The translations under genes were made by a program, and so were the position numbers. The notes under the pieces were generated by a model. The model did not search any database and was not told the origin of the DNA. It saw nothing but the letters and a program-made list of their open reading frames with translations. Below are positions 1-5,374 of a stretch of 7,511 nt of DNA, in pieces (the stretch's first letter is position 1; the number at the start of each line of letters is the position of its first letter). The DNA comes from WFTC01 sp047635955 (GTDB lineage Bacteria; Patescibacteriota; Gracilibacteria; UBA1369; 2-02-FULL-48-14), in assembly GCA_047635955.1 (NCBI GenBank), contig JBLIGW010000050.1, forward strand, positions 1-7,511. Direction: 5' to 3'.

Positions 1-1
1 T

Positions 2-88
2 ATTGCCACTCCTGTTGATTTAGTTAAAGATATATACCTTCGGAAGCCAAATGTTACCAAATCAACTAACCCTTGGAAAAAAGCATGA
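2..88 (+). CDS. 3' end of an unidentified gene (partial, runs off left edge)
   Basis: Only one plus-strand frame is open from the left edge. It encodes about 28 residues beginning IATPVDLVKDIYLRKP and ending NPWKKA before a TGA at 86-88. The other two plus frames hit stops within the first 21 bases. The TGA overlaps the rsmI ATG as ATGA, a typical arrangement for translationally coupled genes, which is the main reason to believe this is a real C-terminus. The TPVDL...KP pattern faintly recalls the end of cyclic-2,3-diphosphoglycerate-synthetase-like GTPases, but 28 residues are too few to name it. It probably forms an operon with rsmI. Confidence 0.6.
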   Translation: MATPVDLVKDIYLRKPNVTKSTNPWKKA

Positions 89-771
89 CTCTCTATCTTG
101 TAGCTACACCAATCGGAAATTTAAGTGACATGACTCATCGAGCCATTCAAACTTTAAAGGATGTGGATTTAGTTGCAGCAGAGGACACGCGTCACTCTAA
201 AAAACTGCTGAATCATTACGAGATCGATACGCCAATGCTTAGTTACCACAGTCATAGTGGACAAGGAAAAATAGACAAAATAATTGAAGAACTTCAATCA
301 GGTAAGTCAGTGGCACTGATCTCAGATGCCGGAACTCCTGGAATCTCAGACCCTGCATGGGGATTGGTTCAAGCGGCTCGTGCGGCTGAAATTGAAATCA
401 CACCTATACCAGGTGCGAGTGCATTTCTTACGGCTCTCATGGGAAGCGGACTTCCAATGAACCAGTTTGTTTACCTAGGATTTATTCCTGCAAAAAAAGG
501 ACGACAAACTCTTTTCAAGTCTTTACTTGAGGAGAAACGAACGACCGCACTTTATGAATCACCTCACCGTTTACTGAAATCTTTGGGCCAAATGAAAGAC
601 ATACTTGGCGACGATAGAATTGTGGTGGTGGCTCGTGAACTCACCAAGCTTCATGAAACTTTCCACCGTGGAACTTTAGCAGATCTATACGCTCACTTTG
701 AAAAGACAAAACCAAAGGGAGAGATGGTTATTCTGGTAGCACCGGTTGGGTTCGTATTCCCAATAAAATAG
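85..771 (+). CDS. rsmI: 16S rRNA (cytidine(1402)-2'-O)-methyltransferase RsmI
   Basis: RsmI uses S-adenosylmethionine to 2'-O-methylate C1402 in the decoding centre of 16S rRNA, in the cytoplasm. The 228-residue product has the tetrapyrrole-methylase fold signatures in order: ATPIGNL (7-13), AAEDTR (31-36), SDAGTPGISDP (80-90), PGASA (109-113), GFIPAKKGR (132-140), ESPHR (158-162), ELTKLHE (185-191) and KGE (211-213). I chose the ATG at 85 over the in-frame TTG at 73 because family members start almost directly at LYLVATPIGNL and because this ATG overlaps the upstream stop as ATGA. A weak GGAAAA lies just upstream. Many RsmI proteins are about 280 residues. This one stops soon after KGE and lacks the usual C-terminal extension, a short form I associate with reduced genomes. 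Family identity is secure. Confidence 0.95.
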   Translation: MTLYLVATPIGNLSDMTHRAIQTLKDVDLVAAEDTRHSKKLLNHYEIDTPMLSYHSHSGQGKIDKIIEELQSGKSVALISDAGTPGISDPAWGLVQAARAAEIEITPIPGASAFLTALMGSGLPMNQFVYLGFIPAKKGRQTLFKSLLEEKRTTALYESPHRLLKSLGQMKDILGDDRIVVVARELTKLHETFHRGTLADLYAHFEKTKPKGEMVILVAPVGFVFPIK

Positions 772-793
772 AAGCTTAATGCACATAGGATAG

Positions 794-812
794 TAAAAAA
801 TTAGTCTTTTTA
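794..812. terminator. Weak A/T hairpin between convergent rsmI and HAD genes
   Basis: TAAAAA (794-799) and TTTTTA (807-812) can form a six-pair A-T stem with a seven-base loop. It sits in the 38-bp gap between two convergent genes and overlaps the HAD stop codon. On the minus strand the transcript ends in a run of U. The stem has no G-C pairs, so it would be weak. It is listed because it is the only terminator-like structure in this convergent gap. Confidence 0.25.
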
Positions 813-1457
813 GAAAAGCTTTTCAAGCACTTCTAAATTCAGATCATGCAAACTTTTAACAATCAAATTTGCAGAAGGGAAAGGTGTCTTATTTTCGCCA
901 AGCGTAGCATCTGGGCAGACTACTACTTTCATTTTTGCATTTATGCCTGCTGTATAGCCACTCTCTGAATCTTCTATCACTATGCATTTTGAAGGGTCTA
1001 TATTAAGTTTTTGAGCCGTTACTGTGAAGATGTGAGGGTCTGGTTTTCTTGTTCCTAAATCAACATCTGATTGTAAGATAGAAAACTGATGAGGAAAAAA
1101 CTTCTTAGAGATTCGTTCTATTGAATCTAGTCTGGAAGTTGAGGCTATGGCTAAAGGTATGTTTTTTTCATATAAGTGATTCACTAATTCTAAAGCGCCT
1201 GGTTTCAATTGGAGTTCATTGGCAATAAGTTCATTGTACATTTCCAATTTTAGAGCTTTGATTGTATCTCCACATACTTTTAAGTTATTCATTTCAATCC
1301 ATTTATACGAACTTATAGACTGATGAACCCAGTATTTAACCCAGTCCTCCCATGCAATTGTAGAGCCAAATTTTTCAAAAGCTAACCTGTAGGATTTATA
1401 CTGTAAGGGTTGAGAGTCAACTAGGGTTCCATCAAGATCGAAGATGACTGCAGTCAT
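810..1457 (-). CDS. HAD-superfamily hydrolase, beta-phosphoglucomutase / sugar-phosphatase-like
   Basis: A 215-residue cytoplasmic haloacid-dehalogenase-fold enzyme with all four HAD motifs. Motif I is DLDGTLVDS (7-15; nucleophile Asp7, acid/base Asp9). Motif II is the IAST stretch (Ser106). Motif III is RKPDP with Lys138. Motif IV is IEDSESG with Glu162 and Asp163 for Mg2+. The alpha-helical insertion at about residues 17-85 is a subfamily I cap, as in beta-phosphoglucomutase, phosphoglycolate phosphatase and small sugar phosphatases. The EDSESG form of motif IV and the IAS form of motif II favour the beta-phosphoglucomutase/sugar-phosphatase branch. Cap residues that set the substrate cannot be judged by eye, so no gene symbol is given. 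The start is an ATG with no Shine-Dalgarno upstream, only a T-rich leader. The gene is monocistronic, divergent from trpS and convergent with rsmI. Confidence 0.85.
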   Translation of the reverse strand: MTAVIFDLDGTLVDSQPLQYKSYRLAFEKFGSTIAWEDWVKYWVHQSISSYKWIEMNNLKVCGDTIKALKLEMYNELIANELQLKPGALELVNHLYEKNIPLAIASTSRLDSIERISKKFFPHQFSILQSDVDLGTRKPDPHIFTVTAQKLNIDPSKCIVIEDSESGYTAGINAKMKVVVCPDATLGENKTPFPSANLIVKSLHDLNLEVLEKLF

Positions 1458-1615
1458 AAGAAAAAAAATTAAGATAAGATACTTTAATTATATAGCCCTT
1501 AAGCTTCAGATCGAAACTTTCTGATAGGTGGAGCCTAATAAGTTTAGGTGGTAATGATGCCTTAGAAAGACTAGGATATATGTGCTCTATATGGGGGGAA
1601 ATATTAAAAATACAC
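1458..1615. promoter_or_regulatory. Divergent HAD/trpS control region with paired TAGGTGG repeats
   Basis: This 158-bp non-coding stretch separates the two divergent genes. It contains TAGGTGG twice (1525-1531 and 1545-1551), exactly 20 bp apart, close to two helical turns. Between them is a short inverted repeat, CCTAA (1534-1538) and TTAGG (1544-1548), with a five-base loop. A second inverted repeat, TCAGA (1506-1510) and TCTGA (1520-1524), lies to the left. On the trpS side the AT-rich TATATG elements (1577-1582, 1588-1593) are possible -10 boxes without a clear -35. A G-run (1593-1598) lies 17 bases before the trpS ATG, too far for a normal ribosome-binding site. Transcription-factor operator or RNA leader are both possible. 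Confidence 0.45.
1487..1492 (-). promoter_or_regulatory. Candidate -10 box for the HAD gene
   Basis: A perfect minus-strand TATAAT lies 29 bases upstream of the HAD ATG. It would start transcription around 1480 and leave a leader of roughly 23 nt. No convincing -35 hexamer is visible at 16-18 bp, so the call rests on the -10 match and its position. Confidence 0.4.
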
Positions 1616-2617
1616 ATGAAAAAACGATTACTGACAGGTGACAGACCCACGGGGAAGTTACATATCGGACATTATGTTGGTTCATTGCAAAACCGAGTGA
1701 AGATGCAGGACGAGTATGAAAGTTTTATTATGATTGCAGATATTCAGGCCCTCACGGATAATTTTGATAATCCAGAAAAGGTACGTGCCAATGTTTTTGA
1801 GGTGGCCATAGACAATCTTTCTGTTGGAATTGATCCAGAGAAAACAACGATTTTTATTCAGTCAGAAATTCAGGAAATTGCTGAGCTTACCGTATTCTAT
1901 TCAAACTTAGTGACCATAAGTGAATTGGAAAGAAACCCTACCGTTAAAAATGAAATTGGAAATAAAGGACACATTTTCAAAGATGGAAACGTAACTTTCG
2001 GTTTCCTTGGTTACCCAGTGAGTCAGGCCGCAGACATCACTTTCTTGAGAGCCAATGTTGTTCCCGTTGGAGAGGACCAAAAACCAATGATTGAACAAAC
2101 AAACCGAATCACAAAAAGATTCCATAAACACTATGGAGAGCTCTTTCCTTACGCAAAAGGAATATATGGAGACATTGCACGGCTTTCAGGTTTAGATGGA
2201 CGAAAAATGTCTAAGTCTTACAACAATGCAATCTACCTTTCCGATTCTCCTGCAGAGGTGGAATCCAAGGTTAGAAAAGCTAAAACAGATTCAGATACTG
2301 AAAACCTTGTTCGATTTGATGAAGAAAACAAAGCCGATGTTTCAAACCTAATGCAGTATTACAAAATTGCTACAGGTAAAAGTTTCGAAGAAATTGAAAA
2401 GCAGTTTGAAGGGTTAACAAGTTACAAAGACTTCAAAGAAAGTCTGGTTGTAGTATTGAATGAGTTTCTTGCACCAATCCGTGCTAAACGAAAAACCTAT
2501 GAAGACAATCCAGAACTTGTGTGGGACATTTTGAAAAAGGGAACTAAAAAAGCACAGGAAGAAGCAGCAATCACAATGAAGATGATCAAGAGTCAGATAG
2601 GGATTGATTACTTCTAA
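1616..2617 (+). CDS. trpS: Tryptophanyl-tRNA synthetase (class Ic)
   Basis: TrpRS charges tRNA-Trp with L-tryptophan using ATP, in the cytoplasm. The 333-residue protein has the class I signatures HIGH at 16-19 (within PTGKLHIGHYVG) and KMSKS at 197-201. The QAADITF stretch has Asp140 at the position that contacts the indole nitrogen in bacterial TrpRS, and VPVGEDQ lies at 150-155. The length is normal for bacterial TrpRS (about 330). I chose the ATG at 1616 because the family begins a few residues before GDRPTGKLHIGH. The in-frame ATG at 1580 would add 12 residues of no family character that overlap possible promoter elements. The gene is transcribed from the divergent region shared with the HAD gene. 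Its TAA overlaps the stop codon of the opposing small-protein gene, and it faces a TrpR-family regulator about 320 bp away, which is notable for a Trp-related gene. Confidence 0.95.
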   Translation: MKKRLLTGDRPTGKLHIGHYVGSLQNRVKMQDEYESFIMIADIQALTDNFDNPEKVRANVFEVAIDNLSVGIDPEKTTIFIQSEIQEIAELTVFYSNLVTISELERNPTVKNEIGNKGHIFKDGNVTFGFLGYPVSQAADITFLRANVVPVGEDQKPMIEQTNRITKRFHKHYGELFPYAKGIYGDIARLSGLDGRKMSKSYNNAIYLSDSPAEVESKVRKAKTDSDTENLVRFDEENKADVSNLMQYYKIATGKSFEEIEKQFEGLTSYKDFKESLVVVLNEFLAPIRAKRKTYEDNPELVWDILKKGTKKAQEEAAITMKMIKSQIGIDYF

Positions 2618-2940
2618 ATCTCGACAAGCGTAGTCTCCTCACGAGTGAATGTTTTCTTGCCCGTTCGGCTAATTTTATAGATCGCTTTAAAGTTCGGATC
2701 TGGATCTGCAACTTCCCAGTCAGTAGACATCCAATCCAATTCATTAGTCATTCTTTGCTTTGCAGGAAGAAGCGGTAGCAGGGCTGCAAGGGCATAGATA
2801 GAAAAGCCCTGACCGTCTGGAATATGTAGGTCTTCACCTATCATTTCAAAGTAATCACCCACTTTATGTCGGCCTAGTGCCGGTCCATCAATACGGTCAA
2901 TTTCCACTTTTAGATTGTAGAGTTCAAAACTTGCAGTCAT
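2614..2940 (-). CDS. TIGR04076-like small conserved protein, function unknown
   Basis: A 108-residue soluble protein with no signal peptide or membrane segment. Recognisable blocks are HKVGDYFE (25-32), a central segment from IPDGQG to AAKQR-like LPAKQR (40-63) with SIYALAALLPLL in the middle, DWM (69-71), ADPDPN (78-83) and a C-terminal KISRTGKKTF (89-98). From memory this matches the uncharacterised TIGR04076 family, where I recall Cys at positions corresponding to FSIYAL and VADPDP; this copy has no Cys at all. No biochemical function is known to me for the family. Its ATG overlaps the TrpR-like stop codon as ATGA and no Shine-Dalgarno is present, so it is probably translated by coupling to that gene. 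It is the last gene of the four-gene cluster, and its TAG overlaps the trpS TAA. Confidence 0.7.
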   Translation of the reverse strand: MTASFELYNLKVEIDRIDGPALGRHKVGDYFEMIGEDLHIPDGQGFSIYALAALLPLLPAKQRMTNELDWMSTDWEVADPDPNFKAIYKISRTGKKTFTREETTLVEI

Positions 2941-3218
2941 TTTTTTAATTGTTCAAATGTTTTTTTAAAACCACCATTCCCGTAATTTAATTGTCGATTT
3001 CCTCTAGTGACCGTAGCGAGAGCCACACTCAGTTCAGTGGCGATTTCTCTTTGTGAGTGTTCGCCTTCCATTAGCATTTTCACAATTTGCCAGCGTTCCG
3101 TAACGGCATCCAGTTCTTGAGGGGTGAGGATGTCACTCATGAAAGACTCAACTTCATCTTGATTCTTTAGCTTTAAAATAATGTCAAAGAACTCTTTGTA
3201 ATGTGCTTTGTCTTTCAT
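2937..3218 (-). CDS. TrpR-family transcriptional repressor
   Basis: A 93-residue all-helical DNA-binding protein of the Trp repressor superfamily. It aligns without gaps to E. coli TrpR across LTP...(A)VTERWQIVKMLMEGE, SQREIATEL and ATVTRGNRQL. The helix-turn-helix is roughly residues 55-75. Residues corresponding to E. coli corepressor-pocket positions are kept: Leu31 (Leu43), Thr32 (Thr44), Arg42 (Arg54), Thr69 (Thr81) and Arg72 (Arg84). The Ser88 equivalent is Gln76 and Leu41 is Asp29. This supports possible L-tryptophan or indole-ligand sensing, though many TrpR-like (YerC/YecD) proteins have unknown ligands, so no symbol is assigned. The ATG lies 3 nt after the aldo/keto reductase stop and the TGA overlaps the next start. 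A candidate promoter inside the reductase gene could express it separately. Confidence 0.88.
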   Translation of the reverse strand: MKDKAHYKEFFDIILKLKNQDEVESFMSDILTPQELDAVTERWQIVKMLMEGEHSQREIATELSVALATVTRGNRQLNYGNGGFKKTFEQLKK

Positions 3219-3221
3219 GCT

Positions 3222-4259
3222 TTAGTTGTTATTTGTATGCATTATACCAGAATGCTTTGCAGAGTTTCTTTCCAGATCATAAACGGGTCCAGAAGGGCCT
3301 TTTGAGTGAGCTAAGACCTTTTCTATTGCCATTAAGTCTTCCGTATCAAACTGAATTTCTGGGATTTCCAGGTTGGAATCTAAATGATTCAAATTACGAG
3401 CTCCAACAATCACGGCATTAACGGCCTCATTATGAAGGGCATAAGCCGAGGCAATGGTGGCAATATCAGTTCCATATTTTTGAGCCACAATATTCAAAGT
3501 CTGTAATAGTTCTTGATACAAAGTCCATCCTCCAAACTCCTCAATAATGAGTCGGTATTTTACATTCGATCGCGTTTCAGCAGCGGGCTCTTCTTGTCCA
3601 AGGTAACGATTAGATAAGTATCCTCCTGCCACGGTTCCATAGCAGAAAACAGAGATGTCATTGTCTTTGCAGAGCTGAAATAGTCTTTTTTCAGGACGTC
3701 GGTCTAAAAGTGAATATTGCAGTTGAATGCTTTGAGGGGTGAGCCCGGCCTCAATCATTTCTTGCACACGCTCAGAATCAAAATTAGTAATTCCAACCGC
3801 TCCAACGAGCCCCTTCTCTTTAAGTTCAAAGAGTCGCTCAATGGCAGGTAGGTATCCTTTTGCCTCATACCTCCACCAGTGAAATTGAACGAGATCCACC
3901 TGCTCTACACCAAGACGCTCACAAGATCTTCGAAGAATAGTTTCTGCATCATTTGGGTTTAAGTTTTCAAGGTCAGCATTGTTGGGAACATATTTAGTGT
4001 GAAGTTGAATCATTTTCCGTGCTTGATCTCCATATATTTCACGTAAAGCGGAGAGGGCACGTCCCACCAGCTCTTCAACACCGGTGTATATGTCTCCAAA
4101 ATCCAAAGTTGTGATTCCTGATTCAATAAACTTAATCATATCCTCCACCGCTTGCTCACCACTGACGTCTTTATCAATAGTGTGCCCGGTGCTGAGCTGC
4201 CATCCTCCTTTAATAACAGGGGAGATCTCATAGTCGTCATATAGTTTTGTACGTTCCAT
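3222..4259 (-). CDS. Aldo/keto reductase, NAD(P)H-dependent oxidoreductase
   Basis: A 345-residue cytoplasmic (beta/alpha)8-barrel reductase. The catalytic tetrad is visible: Asp53 and Tyr58 in TLDFGDIYTGVEELVG, Lys89 in HTKYVP, and His127 in LVQFHWW. The cofactor side shows VGITNF (155-160), the QLQYSLLDRRPE stretch (179-190) and VIVGARNLNHL (283-293). The C-terminal tail GPVYDLERNSAKHSGIM (324-340) recalls a conserved ending in a subgroup of bacterial and fungal aldo/keto reductases, so the protein appears full length. The family reduces aldehydes and ketones with NADPH or NADH, and the substrate cannot be read from sequence. It starts 3 nt after the PrnB-like gene's stop and ends 3 nt before the TrpR-like gene, so it is very likely co-transcribed with both. 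It may act on the product of the neighbouring oxygenase candidate. Confidence 0.92.
   Translation of the reverse strand: MERTKLYDDYEISPVIKGGWQLSTGHTIDKDVSGEQAVEDMIKFIESGITTLDFGDIYTGVEELVGRALSALREIYGDQARKMIQLHTKYVPNNADLENLNPNDAETILRRSCERLGVEQVDLVQFHWWRYEAKGYLPAIERLFELKEKGLVGAVGITNFDSERVQEMIEAGLTPQSIQLQYSLLDRRPEKRLFQLCKDNDISVFCYGTVAGGYLSNRYLGQEEPAAETRSNVKYRLIIEEFGGWTLYQELLQTLNIVAQKYGTDIATIASAYALHNEAVNAVIVGARNLNHLDSNLEIPEIQFDTEDLMAIEKVLAHSKGPSGPVYDLERNSAKHSGIMHTNNN
3239..3255. promoter_or_regulatory. Candidate operator: dyad centred on the trpR -10 box
   Basis: GCATT (3239-3243) and AATGC (3251-3255) form a perfect five-base inverted repeat around seven bases that include most of the extended -10 element. 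An operator covering the -10 is how TrpR acts at the E. coli trp promoter, so autorepression is conceivable. The sequence does not resemble the E. coli CTAGTTAACTAG core, and it lies in coding DNA, which constrains it for other reasons. Confidence 0.3.
3241..3249 (-). promoter_or_regulatory. Extended -10 promoter (TGGTATAAT) for the TrpR-like gene
   Basis: The minus strand carries TGnTATAAT within the last codons of the aldo/keto reductase gene, 22 bases before the TrpR-like ATG. The predicted start site is near 3234, giving a leader of about 16 nt. No good -35 is seen, as is common when an extended -10 is present. The same 13-mer, ATTCTGGTATAAT, occurs before the adenylate cyclase. The regulator and the small protein could thus be transcribed independently of the enzymes upstream. 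Confidence 0.5.
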
Positions 4260-4262
4260 AAT

Positions 4263-5333
4263 TTATTTAGTTAGAAGTTGAAAGGGTTTGAGAAAGCCAC
4301 GTAGAAAAGGTGTAATAACTTTTCCAGCCGTACCAGTAATGATGTCTTTAAGAAATTTACCTACTAGTTTGAAATGCACATTTCTGAATTTTTTCATTTC
4401 AATAGCCAGTTCTGTGGTGGCTTCAATCAGTTCAGCGTCTTCCATCGCTGTGGCCAGTTCAAGCAGAGTAATGGCTTGATCAGCATAAGTTTGAGCTCGT
4501 TGAATGTCAGAGACTCCAACGATTCCACTTTCTTCTAAATTACATTGTGGGTAGAAGTCCAGTTCAGTGTGCTTTTCTGCAATTCTATCTTTTAAGTTTG
4601 AATCATTTCCAAATCCCAAAGTATCCAAAGCTAAAACACCAGGAGAGAATTTACCACTAGCTCCAGGAAGTTCTTCACCATCAACAGGGCGGGGTTTGAA
4701 GTAATGACGAAAGCTCATGAAATGCAGTCCATTGAGCTCTTCACACATACGATCCATTTCATCGTTCACAGCTTTCATCCCTGGCAGAACCTCATTAATA
4801 ACAGCCTCCTTCAGTCGATCAGTTTCGATCAATCCAGATTCTAATTCTCTTACGGCTGATCCCAGAATCTCTTCAATCACTCGATGAATTCTATAAAAGA
4901 AAACTTCAGCCTGACCTTCAACGTCATTCACGTAGGTACGAGGGTCCTTATCATGAGGATTCCCAATAATAAGATCTTCATAGCTTAAAATTCGTGGAAG
5001 TCCCGTTTGCCTGGCAAGCTCCAGTTCAAGTTCACTGAGCTGAGGTCCCAAGGCCATACCATTTTTTTCAATGGCTCCTGCCAGCATCATAATATCTAAG
5101 TGACAGCCTATTCTTGTAAGGTCGGTATCCTTAACTCCTTGGGCTAGTTCATCAGCCAGGGTGGGCAATTGAGCAAGATTGTCTTTAATGACTTGCGGCA
5201 TTTCTGTAGCAACAAAGTCACTCAGTTGTCCTAAGGGCCTTTGTGGTATTCGTTCCATAGATTCTAAACATGGAATTTCGTCGATTGATTTTGGTGTGAT
5301 CATGTGTCTTGTTGTAATAGTGTGATAGGACAC
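4263..5333 (-). CDS. PrnB / indoleamine 2,3-dioxygenase-like heme protein candidate
   Basis: A 356-residue, mostly helical soluble protein. Remembered PrnB (monodechloroaminopyrrolnitrin synthase) and IDO patterns match it in order. These are LARQTGLP (106-113), GNP...RTY (124-134), FMSFRHYFKPRP (205-216), LPGASGKFSPGVLALDTLGFG (222-242), and FRNVHFKLVGKF (316-327) followed by GTAG (334-337). His320 sits where PrnB and IDO carry the proximal heme ligand, and GTAG matches the GTGG loop of IDO/TDO. Known superfamily members (TDO, IDO, PrnB, MarE, SfmD, TyrH) are heme enzymes acting on Trp, Tyr or indole compounds. The exact reaction here is unknown. The annotated start is GTG at 5333; an ATG at 5303 (346 residues) is equally possible because neither has a Shine-Dalgarno, and homology begins later. 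It is the first gene of the tight cluster. Confidence 0.72.
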   Translation of the reverse strand: MSYHTITTRHMITPKSIDEIPCLESMERIPQRPLGQLSDFVATEMPQVIKDNLAQLPTLADELAQGVKDTDLTRIGCHLDIMMLAGAIEKNGMALGPQLSELELELARQTGLPRILSYEDLIIGNPHDKDPRTYVNDVEGQAEVFFYRIHRVIEEILGSAVRELESGLIETDRLKEAVINEVLPGMKAVNDEMDRMCEELNGLHFMSFRHYFKPRPVDGEELPGASGKFSPGVLALDTLGFGNDSNLKDRIAEKHTELDFYPQCNLEESGIVGVSDIQRAQTYADQAITLLELATAMEDAELIEATTELAIEMKKFRNVHFKLVGKFLKDIITGTAGKVITPFLRGFLKPFQLLTK

Positions 5334-5374
5334 TAGCGCAACAATACAGACGGGTCAAGCCAAAAAAGCAGAAA
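5334..5374 (-). promoter_or_regulatory. Cyclase/oxygenase gap with a possible -35 element
   Basis: This 41-bp gap separates the cyclase stop from the GTG of the PrnB-like gene. The minus strand has TTGACC at 5353-5358, a good -35 match. The -10 at 17 bp would be TAGTGT (5330-5335), a poor match that covers the GTG start. If that promoter is real, translation would begin at the ATG at 5303. No hairpin terminator is visible, so read-through from the cyclase is also possible. Confidence 0.25.

Noticed and set aside
1525..1615. T-box riboswitch upstream of trpS
   Set aside because: TAGGTGGTAA loosely resembles the T-box core, but the leader is too short and no specifier stem, antiterminator or terminator is visible.
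1432..1650. 72-residue minus-strand open frame across the HAD/trpS divergent region
   Set aside because: It overlaps the starts of two solid genes, has no family motifs, and its sequence is explained by the regulatory region.
1907..2131. 74-residue minus-strand open frame inside trpS
   Set aside because: It is antisense to a conserved TrpRS core and shows no recognisable domain.
3203..3421. 72-residue plus-strand open frame opposite the reductase 3' end
   Set aside because: Shadow of the aldo/keto reductase frame; low-complexity Leu/Ser-rich translation with no start signal.
4288..4479. 63-residue plus-strand open frame inside the PrnB-like gene
   Set aside because: Antisense shadow; the Ser/Ala/Val-rich translation mirrors the helical coding sequence on the other strand.
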